Shown here in pieces: positions 38,101 through 49,700 of a stretch of 64,000 bases of DNA. The stretch's first letter is position 1; each line of letters starts with the position of its first letter. Source of the DNA: Hippophae tibetana (Eukaryota > Streptophyta > Magnoliopsida > Rosales > Elaeagnaceae); the NCBI GenBank assembly GCA_037013495.1, contig CM072808.1, positions 46,846,068 to 46,910,067 of the forward strand, in the 5' to 3' direction. A program made the translations under genes and the position numbers. The notes beneath the pieces were generated by a model. That model ran no database searches and was not told the origin of the DNA. It saw only the letters and a program-made list of their open reading frames with translations.

Positions 38101-40640
38101 AAACCCTTACCCTCGGGGGAACGTAGATCTCAATTTTCCTCCCCGCAAAGAAGTCGAAATTCCCGTTGGGTGATAGAGTGGGGTTGGAAATTATCCTCCG
38201 CTCCGCTTAACCACGAATCACGAATCCTGTTTTCTTAAAATATATTATATATTTATAAAATTTTATAGTTAAATAAAATAGTTTATCAAAAATAATATTT
38301 TCGTAAATAAATAAATATTATAATTATGAAAATTTAATATTATAATATATAAAAGTAAATTATTATAATAATTGTTAAACTGATTATATAAGTAATTTAA
38401 TTGTAATTAAAATTTATACTTTAAATTTAATTACATAATAAATAAATAACCTTAAAATTTTATTACTACTTAGTATTCAATTTATTATAATTAATTAATC
38501 TTGATCAAACTTTGTTATATAATTGGTGATTTTAAATATTAATAAATAAAAAAATTATTTATTTTATTAAATTTTTTGTTAATTTTGAAATAATTTTTTT
38601 TTAAAATTTTGAATAATTTTTTAATTAAATATTATTTTTTGTATATCTACCTGTTATAAATATGTATATGATATGTGTCTAATTTTGTTATATTTAATAA
38701 AAATCCAACAAAAATTTAATATTATCTTTATATAATTATATTTTTTAAAATAAATAACCTTAAGTGATATATTTTTTTAAATTAAATTATTAATTTTTTT
38801 TTATCAAACTAAATTACTCCTACCCTTCACCGATGTTACAACTTTTCCATTAAAATAATGTAAAATTTGTATTAAAGTAATGCAATGAATTGGACATAGT
38901 ACTGTTGGAAGAAAAAAGAAAAAAGAAAAAAGAAAAAGCTTCCTATTTGATAATGAAAATGAATAACGTAAAAGTTGTATTGAAGTAATTAATGCAATGA
39001 ATACATAGTACTCGTGGAAGAAAAAAAAAGTTCCCTATCTGATAGCACATTGAAAATGATGTACTTCTTTTTATTTATTTATTAATATTCTCTACTAATT
39101 ATATATATTTTTATTTATTAATTTTTAAAATATTTTATATTTTAATAATTTAAAATATTATTGTATTATACTTTAAAAATAACAAATATTAAAAATATGA
39201 ACCCAACTATGATAGAAAATCTCTAAATATTTCTAGTATTATCTAATCAATACTTTATCCCAATGAATTAAATATTACATTAATTATTATATATTTAACG
39301 TAATTTAATAACATATTATATATAATAATAAATAATAAATAAAAAAAGAGTAACTCAATCATTTACATGTAAAATAAATTATCTCATTTCATTTCATCTC
39401 ATATTTTATTTAAGATCTCTAATAGATTAATGTTATAATATTGTTTAATTTTACTTAACTATAATCTCATATCTTTTTATCTTATTTAAATTGTAACTTT
39501 AATAAACATAATTTTAAATATATGTAACATTTTTCTTATTAAATATACTTTACAAATAATCATTTATCATATTTTATATTATCTTATATTTTTATTTTTT
39601 TATTTAAACATAAATAATATATCTCAATTAGTATTATTTTATTATCATATCATCTCATTAAAAATTAAATAAGATAAAATTTAAAAATTAATAAATTATA
39701 TAATAAATATTATTAACATCTTTACCCATGTGTCCAATACATATCAGAGATCAAATAGTTTTGTTTTTATTATTTATAATTATAATTAAGGAAAGAATAT
39801 ATACCACTTTTGACATGTTAATTTTATTTACCGTCAACTATTAACAAGTACATAAACATAATATTCAAGGATACACATTTTCAATTAGGGACGCGTGTAT
39901 TGACATACTATAAATGTCTCAGGAGAATTAAAATTAGAAAGAAAACTGCTACATATTCCCGTGAGATTATAAGAAAAAAAAATTATATAATAGATTTTTC
40001 CAAAATAAATTTTGTTAAAGCCCTTAATTTCTTGTCAACGTTAATGTAGGATTTAAGTGATATTTAAATTAAAGTTATAAGATTAAAATATTATATTTAA
40101 AAATTAGAGAATTAAAATGTTTTTATTACAAAAGTAACAGATCTTTTCTACTTTTTACCTTAAAAATAAAAGAAAAATAAAAATTTAAAAAATATGATCA
40201 AGTTATATTAATATTAAAATCTAATATGAATTAGTTTTATATATAATATTTTTTAATCATTATTTATAATTTTTTATTTTTCCATTCTTAACATCTTTGT
40301 ATGAGTTTTTTTTATTTTTTCTTTCCTATTTGTCACAAGACATATGTTATAAAAATAATTTTAAATCATAAAATAAAATTCATGTATTTCAGTTGCGATG
40401 GTAAATTTCCTTCCTACTGTTACAGGGAGTTTTTGGAAATAAAACTTAAAAAATAACAAATATTTATTTTTAAAATATATAATTATAAAAATAATATTAG
40501 ATTAATGCTTTTTTTTTTGAAATAATATTCGCACATTCACAGAAGAGTTAATGTCTATTTTTATCAATGAACAGTTGTGTGTTATATTTCCTTAAAAAGC
40601 TGTTGAAAATAAAAAAACTAAAATAAAAGGAAAAAGTAAT
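35138..40640. other. Long AT-rich spacer
   Basis: No gene recognised over 5.5 kb. A GC-richer patch at 38040-38225 has no frame or repeat end I can define. A local direct duplication lies at 38853-39050. Frames at 37262-37447 and elsewhere lack domains. Confidence 0.5.
38853..39050 (+). repeat. Local tandem duplication, period about 110 bp
   Basis: Two copies share GTAAAATTTGTATTAAAGTAA-like sequence, GCAATGAAT, CATAGTACT, TGGAAGAAAAAA, TTCC and TATTTGATA in the same order, starting near 38860 and 38970. The first copy has an expanded (GAAAAAA)n tract. Confidence 0.55.
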
Positions 40641-40762
40641 TTGCTTTTATAGTGTCATCAACTTCATCCATGTTCTTTCGCTCGTCGAGCTCCCGCAGAA
40701 ACCCTAATAGCTAATAAGTAAAACGACTCGAGAAAATTTACTGATAACAAAATTAGTTGGAA
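40640..40762 (+). promoter_or_regulatory. TIC40 proximal promoter and 5' leader
   Basis: The sequence becomes GC-richer at about 40650, with a CGCTCGTCGAGCTCCCG block and AAACCCTAA (a telo-box, often found near starts of housekeeping and organelle-biogenesis genes) at 40699. No standard TATA box is seen close by. Confidence 0.4.
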
Positions 40763-43700
40763 ATGGTGATGATGTCAGTGGCTTTGGTTCATTCATTTAG
40801 TCCTCCAGGCTCTGTTCCTCTCCACCGGAAGCCTTCGCTCATTCACAGAGTACCTTCAACTTCGTTAGTTAGGTGTTTCTCTGCCAACAAGAAGGAGAAA
40901 ACCCACCATATCTATTTCAGTGTTCTTCCGTATCGTTCTCGTCCTACCTCGGGTACTCCCTATCTTATTTTTTCGTTCTTCTTTTGTTTATTATTTTGTA
41001 GAGGATGTGACAATGGAGAAGATAGGGAATATGGTATTTGATAATGGCACTTTAGTCCTTAATTTAGGTAGGTTTAGTCTAATAAATTTTTAGAGATAAT
41101 CATTCTAGTTTAATTTTTTGAAAACGATATATTTTCAGGGTAAAATCTGATTTTTCTTTAAAATATTTTTAAGAATAACATTAAAAATCCAGAAATGCCC
41201 ACTTTTTATTCTTTTTGTTCTCAAATAAAAATAATTTTTCTAATTTGAGTTTCTCTCATCTCTCTCCTATATATTACTCTATTTCTCTACATTAAAAATA
41301 CTATTTTTTATAATTTATAAATTCAAACAACTTTATAGTTAAAAATAAAATTTATAATACTTATGTAAGAAGGAATTAGAGACATTTAAATAGAATGAGA
41401 TGAGATAAATGGAGAGGAGAGAAAGAGATTAAGAGGAGATAGAGACTAAAAAGAGAGTGACCAAGATAAATTAGGATAATAGAGAGAAAAATTGGTACTT
41501 TTTTTAAAAGAAGATGGAGTTTTTGTGGTTTTTATTTTTTAAATTTGGACTTACTTGACTTTATTTAAAAGTTAATGGACTAAATATGTTTATAGGGCCT
41601 AAATGACTATAGTCAAGTGCAAAGATATTATTTTTTATCAATGTTGCGTCATAAAAGGATGCCATTTGGGTTGAAAAATGCGGGTGTCACATATCAATGC
41701 CCAGTCGACAAAATATTTGAAGAACAATTGGGGAGGAACTTGGAGGCCTATGTGGATGACATGGTGGTTAAGTCAGCTAACTCATGGACCATATTACAAA
41801 TCTAGAGGAAATATTCTCGATAATCCCAAAATATGGTATGAGGCTCCACCCCAAAAAATGCATATTTGGTGTATTGTAGGAAATTTTTTAGGGTATCTTG
41901 TGTCAGCCAGAGGAATTGAGGCCAATCCAGACAAAATACAGGCCTTGATAAACATGAGACCACCTTTTAACCTTAAGGGAATTTAGCAATTAAACAGAAG
42001 AATAGTAGCATTGAACAGGTTCATTTCTAAACGCGTTAATAAGTGTCTACCCTTCTTCAAAATGTTGAAAAAGGCATATCAATCTATTGGGATGAGAGTT
42101 GTGATGAAGCCTTTGAAGGGATCAAGAAGTACTTAAGTAACCCCTTGTCTTAGCTAGCCCTCGTCTTGGTGAGGTTCTTTATTTGTATTTGGCTGAGACA
42201 TAAAGTTCAACATCCTGTCTATTACGTCAGCCAGGTTCTGACGAATGCCCAGAGTAGGTATCCAACCATTGAAAAACTAGCATTTGCTCTCAAAGTTAGT
42301 GGACGAAAGCTCAGGCATTACTTCGGTTTACACACCGTTTTGGTACTCACCTCTCACTTGCTCAAGAATGTCTTGACGAGATCAGATGTAACGGGGAGGT
42401 TGACACAAATAGCCATAGAATTGGGGAAGTATGACATTAAATACATGGTTAGATCGGTCATCAAAGGGTAAGCGGTTGCCAAGTTTGTGGCTGAGTTTAG
42501 TGAAAAGCCAGAGATTATTATCAACGAAAAGAAAAAGAGAATATGTGGGATAGATAAAAAAGATGGGGTAATTTGACAGGTGTTTCTTGATGGAGCACAA
42601 AACTTCAATGGTGTAGGGCTGAGGGTAGTCTTAGTAGACCCCAACAACAACTGTTTCGAGTATGCAGTCAAATTTGATTTCCAAGTGACCAACAATGTTG
42701 CAGAATATGAGGCGACTATATTTGGGGCTATGACTGCTAATAAGTTGGGAACAAATTTGGTCACCTTACATAGCGATTCACGACTAGTGGTTAACTAATT
42801 CTTGGGGTCATTTGAAGCTAGAGACATAAAAATGAAAGGTTACCTAGAAAGGTTAAAGGAATGCTTTAAATTCTTCAAGTTTGAGATCAAGTAGATAGCT
42901 CGAAACGATAATGGTCACGCTGATACCTTAGCCACTTTGGCATCAATACAAGAGGTCAACCATAATCGAGTAGTATCAATAACAATCCTATCAGAAGCAT
43001 CCTTGGAGGAGGCTGAATGAATAGTTGGATGTGTAGACACTTTCACTATCCCACGGTACACCCCGATTTATAACTTCTTAGAAAAGGAGGAGCTGCCAAA
43101 AGATAGCAGGTATGTGAAAGAAATCAAATCCAAGACAGGTCGGTATATGATACAAGTAGGGAAATTGTATCGAAAAACTCCACTCGGTCTAGGGCTCCTG
43201 TGTGTAACCAAAGCAGGATCTGAAAGATTAATATATGAAGCACATGAAGGGGACTGTGGTTCACATTCAGGGGGGAGAAAATTATAAAAAAGAATCATGA
43301 AACATAGCTATTATTGGCCCACTATGTTGACAGATTGCATAAAGTACACCCAGACATGCAACAAATGTCAAAGGTTTGTCCTGTTGTCACAACCCCCTTC
43401 CCCCTATATCATAAAGAGTGTGGTAAGTCCGTGGCCCCTTTAAGTGGGGACTTGACATAGTAGGACCCTTACCTATAGGACAAGGTCAAAAGAAGTTTCT
43501 ACTTGTGGCTACATATTACTTTTCAAAATGGATCGAAGCAGAGCCCTTGGGTAGAATACAGGAGGAAGAGGTGATTCGATATATATGAAAATTCATAATT
43601 TGCCGCTTCAGCCTACCCAGAGAACTCGTCACAGATAATGGGAGACAATTCACGGGACAAAATATCACAAAATTTGCCCTCAAGTACAACATTAAGATGT

Positions 43701-46700
43701 GTAATTCCATGCCATATTATCCCCAGGCCAATGGTCAAGCGAAATCCTCCAACAAGCTCATTATCGACTTATTAAAGAAAAGACTAGAAAGTGCAAAAGG
43801 AAAGTGGGTGGAAGAGCTACCTAGAACATTCCTTGAGGAAGCACTAACGAGACCTCTTTTTCCTTGGTATACGAAACGGAGGCAGTCATACCAATCAAAG
43901 TCGCGATACCCACTGCCAAATTGGTTTTAATGGAGGAACAAAATGACATAATCAAAGCACACGAACTGACCCTTGTGGAAGAAAAAAGAATCGAGACCTT
44001 AAGAAGGATGATCAAACAAAAAAGGAGAATATCAGATTACTACAACAAGACCGTGTGCTTCAAAGCATTTTCTAGCGGTGATTGGGTCCTCAGGAGGATC
44101 TTTCTCAATAAGAAAGAATGGATGGTCGGCAAATTGGATGCTAATTGGGAAGGACCTTATCAAATAATCAAAACGACAATAGGAGGGGCCTACTTACTAA
44201 AAAATGTAGAAGGAGCAGAAGAAGGCACGAGTTAGAATGCTAGGCACTTGAAGAAATACCACTTCTAACGTATAAAAGCTCACAATTTTTATGTAATATT
44301 GGCACAGACATATCAATGGAACTGCATCTCCCCATACAAATGGGTCTTTCTTGTAGAAGTCTCCTACTGTTTTATGTCACGAGCTGAGTCCCTTGGTTAA
44401 GAACCAAGTAGAGTGCCTTGGCACTTGCCCAAGGTCACGAGTTGTCCACCTCAGTCAGGAACTAGGTCGGCACTCTGACATTGAGGGGAGATGAGCACAT
44501 CGGTTAGGAACTAGGTGAGGCGTTTTCCCACCAAATTTGAGCCACGGGTTGATCACTTTGGTTAAAAACCAGATAGAGCACCCTGGTACTTGCATAAGGT
44601 CACGAGTTATCCACCTCGTTTAGGAACTAGGTTGGCCCTCTGACATTGAGGGGAGATGAGCACATCGGTCAGGAACCAGGTGAGGCTTTCTCTTACCAAA
44701 TTTGAGCCACAGGTTGATCATCTCGGTTAAGAACCACGTAAAGTGCCCTGACACTTGCATAAGGTCACGAGTTATCCACCTCGCTTAGGAACCAGGTCGG
44801 CGCTTTAACATTGAAAGGAGATGAGCACCTCGGTCAAGAACTAGGTTAGACTCTCTATCCCACCAATTTATGCCACGAGATTGATCACTTCAATTAAAGA
44901 GCTCGGTAGAGTGCCTTAATAAGAGCAAGGGTCGAGCTGACCACTTTGGTCAGCAACCAAGTCACATTATAAAAAAAATCTCTCTTTGGATATTTATAAA
45001 TACAAATACACTCACAATGTCAGGTCATCATAAGTACCTGCCATCCAGAACGTTTTCATTATTTAAAATTTATAAAGCTATGGATAATTATTAATACAAA
45101 GCTTGGCTTTCTTAGAAGGCTAAAAACTCTTTAAGCACTTGGACACGTAACCAATATCTGGATTATCAGTTTCTTTGACTAAGGGTAATAGCTCGGCCTG
45201 AATCTCTATAATTTTCTTTTGTGCATAGATCATGGGCTTAGGGTGAGTTGTCATTATCAAGAATAGTCCTTTCTCTAATTCTTTTGTAACCTCTATCACT
45301 TTAAGGAACTCTTTCAGATTGCTTCATATAGAAGCTTGCTCAATGTGATTCCTTATCTACAAGTGTGGCCATACTAGCCAACGTCATATTCTCTCGGGAT
45401 TGAGTTTGGATTAATTGCTCGTTACAAGAAGCGAGCTCACACTTGGTCTTTTACATTACACTAAGTTTAACCACCTCGGCTTTGAGCGCCCTAATCTCGT
45501 CCTTAAGTCTACCATTTTCAACATGTAAAGCTCGAATTGAGCATCTACGGGTCCGATCAGAATCCATAAAATACGACCAAAAAAGCTAGAGGAATTAACA
45601 AAAATCTCTAAATGTATGGATTAAACAAAGTGTTATGATCTTTTCATTTAACATTGTTACAAGTTTGAGCTCGTGACCACACAAACAGGAGTGGCGTCGA
45701 GCTCGAAAAAACAAAATGGGATCGAGTCATTAAAATTCAATGATCTTCTGCCCTTGCCCCTGCAACTTCAGGGATGTCCTCACCATCAGAAGAGTCCGAG
45801 CTTTCTCCTTCCTCCTCCATAGAGAGAACCTACATACATGGCGGAGTGAGTGGGATGTCCAGAATGCGATAATAATATTCGCCCAGATCCTTCTACTTGG
45901 CCTGTCTTAAAGGTTTCCTTGGCCAGTTCGTACGCCCTTTCTACATTCGATTCAAGCTTCTCAACCATGACATCCACATCGGCCTTCGCCTTACGACGGA
46001 CTTCCTCGGCAGAAGCCTCGACTCTTCTCTAAGCTTCCCTAGCCCCCACCTCCGCACGCCTAAGAGCCTCCTTAGAATGCCTAAGAGCTTCCTCAACCTC
46101 AATAAGGCGTCGAGCATACTAATTCAGCTCGAGGGAGGCCTTTTTTATCTTCTCCTCCTTATCAATTGCCTTGCCTTCCCACTTAGTAGTTCTCGCCAGC
46201 AACGCGGTGAATTTTGAGCGTATAGATGCATGGCTCTGCTTCTCCTGCACCAACTCATCTTTCAAAAAATCCACGCTGCAAGACTTATCAAAGTCATAGA
46301 GCAGCATCAATTGAAGCAAACAAAAAGGTAAAGCTAATAAGTCTCGAGCTCACACTTTACATACGCTAATTAACGAATAAAACAAAATGGGAGATAACCC
46401 ACCTGACATATCTGGCTACAGATGACCTTGCCAGAGTCTATGCTCTCACAAATAGCCTCGAGTTGCTTGTTGTACAAGGCAACAAAAAGGTGGCTCATAC
46501 AATGATCGAGGTGCTTTGGTGCCAAGCCTCGATTCAAGACTATGCCTTTCGCATCAGTAGTAAGATCATTAAGGACGACTTTCCCCTTCCTTGAATCCTT
46601 TATATGATCCTCAGATTCTTTAGAGCTCGAGCATGGAGTTGGAGCCGCATGCTGTTCTCGCAAGGGTGATACAGGCGGGCAAACATTCAAAGGCTCGAGG

Positions 46701-49700
46701 CTGAGGGCAGGCTCGTCGACCACCACCTTCTTCCTCTTCTTCTTTAGCAAAGAAGGGCGACCTTTATGAGAAGGCTTGCCCCTTTTCTTTCCCTTAGAAG
46801 AACCCTCTCCAGGAGCCAAAGGTGTACCCGTTAGAATGCTCCTCCCTACGGGTGTGACTTTACTCTTCATAAGGGCAAAGAGTCGAGCAGTAGTAACATG
46901 CATGGGATCTGCAAAATAAGAGTGAGAGGACGTCACATTAGTCACGTTGCGCCAACACAAAAAAGGGGGGAGGCAAGTCATAGGACTAGTTCACCATCAT
47001 CAGCCACCACCTCGAACTGGCCCCCGAAGTCTGCAGGAGGAGTTCTACTTTTAAGAGTAGCCTGGGGTTTACGATTGATTTGTAGGGGAAGCTCCACTGT
47101 ACCATGCCTCATCAACCCACACGCTACAAAGTGTGGGGTGTTCAACAAGGTCCTCCAATTAGTTGTTTTAGAAAGATAGTTTTGGTTATCAGCCAACCTT
47201 TGCTTTCCATCAAGGCTCAAGGTTGTGATTAAAGAAGCCATATTCCTTATCACGACCTTAATGTCGTTCTAGACGCTCCTTATCAAACTAGTATCATTGG
47301 TAGGAGACTCCTACTGACCTTAAACATAGCAAAAGTACTCTTTCCAATTTTTCTCGTTTTTAGGAAGTGACACATTCATCCCCTGATCTTGCTTCACCGA
47401 CATATAAACCTTCCTAGGATCCGTGGGGTTTTGCTTCAGGATATAAGTCTCGTTAAACTCGGCCATCTCTAAATCCACTCCGAGTTCTTGGCAGATCAGC
47501 ATCAGGCAGAGCAGATACCTCCACCTGTTAGGAATCAACTGCCTTGGTGTGAGCTGCGTCCTAATCAAGAATCTCCTAATGAGAGGGTATATGGGGAACC
47601 TTACCCCTAACCACAAGACCTTTTCATGAAAGACGGTCCAATCAGATGGAGGTTGATTGTTATCACAGGCTCCCTCTGGAGGAATCATTATATGAATTTA
47701 GGATGGGATGTTGTAGGTTTTTCTTAATTTCTCTTCATTCCGTGACACCAATTCACAAGGCTTGGATGCAACCGACTAACCCCTAGTATGACCCTTGGGC
47801 TCTCTCAGGAGCTCGAGTCGGAGGCTGAGATCTTTTTTTTGTGTATTCTATAAAAACTACAAAAACATAAAAATAAAAGAAAACTTGACGGGTAAGGTAC
47901 GAGAAGAATAGGTTACCTAGGGTCGAGTTTGAAAATAAACGAAAATGATCCTTTAAAAACCGACTTGAAAAGAAAGTGAAAAATCGTTAGGTTCTCGATG
48001 CTTGAATTCTAAAAACTCGAACAAACAAAACTACAGTCTGAGTTGAATCCTTACCATTGAATTGAATTTTTTTTACAAACTCCAGGTGATGTGATAGAGC
48101 GTTTTTATTCACTATTTCTCAATTTTGCTGTTAATGATGATAAGTCTCAACCCAAACATTTCTTTTATATAGACACTTGGTTTCTCTCTCCAATCAACCG
48201 ACATATTTATTAGGGGAGCTGAACGGTTCGTATTCCAAACTCGGTAATTACTCTTTCACCTCAGACCATAGCTCGAGCTGAAAGAATATGGGACTAGATG
48301 TTTGGATATTCGGACTGGCTTGGTGCCCGACCCACACAAACTGTCCAAGCTAAGTCACCAACCCGATATGGAAGGTGAAGTCACCAACCCGATATGGAAG
48401 GTGAAGCACCCTTCTCGTAAGACAGCCTGAGCTCAATGACAGCCCAAACTCAATGATCAACCCCATTTGAGATTGACCTCGACCCTTGATATGTTGTATT
48501 TTATGCCAATTTTATCCCTCTGATATGTAAATATGTGTACTCATTATGTAATTGACACCTGTATAGGTAATGTTCTCTAAATACATGGATCTCTTATGAG
48601 ATCCACACATTCTGTCAATAAGTTTAACTTCTCTCCATAAACCAGGTCAATCCCACATACTTGCTATTGGTAGCATATTATTGTTTTTTCAGATGATGGT
48701 ACTTATGAAACAAACATGATAAACAAGGGTGTTGTAACTCAACTAGTGCATATCTTTCCTGATTTATTAGTCTTAGTATTTATAACAAAAAATCTTGAAG
48801 CTTAACAGATAGAACTTTTTGTTATTAGAAGAGAATGAATCGAGGATTTTTACTTGAGCTGTACACTTGGTTATATACAAATACCTTACAACCAATCAGC
48901 CTTACACCTGACTATTCTTTCTACCATTAGATTGTAACTACTTAGTCTATACTACTAACAACCTTTATGCACTGAGTTGGAGGACACATTTGCTTATAGT
49001 GATTAACGCTGAGATTATAAGCTTTGATTCGCTTAAGGAGATCTAATCCCAGGACCCTGACTTTGGAGACATTTGGAGTGAGTGCTCCAACCAACAATTC
49101 TACCAAGATTATATGATACAGAGGGATTTTTATTTAAAGGGAACGCAATTTTGTATTCCTGGGACTTCTTTGAAGGAACACCTAATTAGAGAGCACCATG
49201 ATGGTGGGCTTGCTGCTCATTATGGAGAGATAAGACAATATAGGTGTTTGAAGTCATACTTTTGGTCACACGAGGAGAAACATCATTGAATTCGTCAAAA
49301 GATGTCTCATTTGTCAAGTTGCTAAAGGCACTTCCCAAAATATGGAATTTTATTCCCCACTGACTATCCCTAAGAACATTTGGGAAGACCTAAGTATGGA
49401 CTTGACACTCACTACCTAAAACTGCACGGCATATGGATTCAATTTTAGTTGTGGTAGATAGGTTCTTAAAAATTGCACACTTTCAAGCTTGCTAGAAGGC
49501 TTAGGATGCAAGTTATATAGCAAGTCTTTCTTTTAGGGAAATTGTTTGCTTGCATGGAGTTCATAAATCTGTTGTGTTTGATAGGAACGTGAAGTTCATG
49601 AGTCATTTTTGGAGGTACCTTTGGAAGATATTTGACACTACAATCAAATTCAGCATCGCTTGCCATCCCTAGATAGAAGGTCAAACTGAGGTTGTTAACA

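Larger units (their letters stand above)
41600..48675 (+). mobile_element. 5'-truncated Ty3/gypsy element of the Tat type in TIC40 intron 1
   Basis: The copy begins abruptly inside the reverse transcriptase (about 41600). Beyond pol it contains a tandem-repeat tract, an antisense gene and a probable 3' LTR (about 48220-48675, after the purine tract AGGGGAG and with TG...CA ends). No 5' LTR, gag or protease was seen. It lies in the same orientation as TIC40. Stops and shifts in every pol domain show it is dead. The 3' LTR borders are tentative. Confidence 0.7.

Noticed and set aside
41980..42170. Possibility that the Tat and TIC40 sequences form a fused host gene
   Set aside because: Tat frames are riddled with stops and shifts, and TIC40 exons 1 and 2 join correctly without them.
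42354..42764. 136-codon minus-strand frame
   Set aside because: It is antisense to recognisable Tat RNase H domains, with no motif of its own, unlike the antisense gene at 45.8-47.7 kb.
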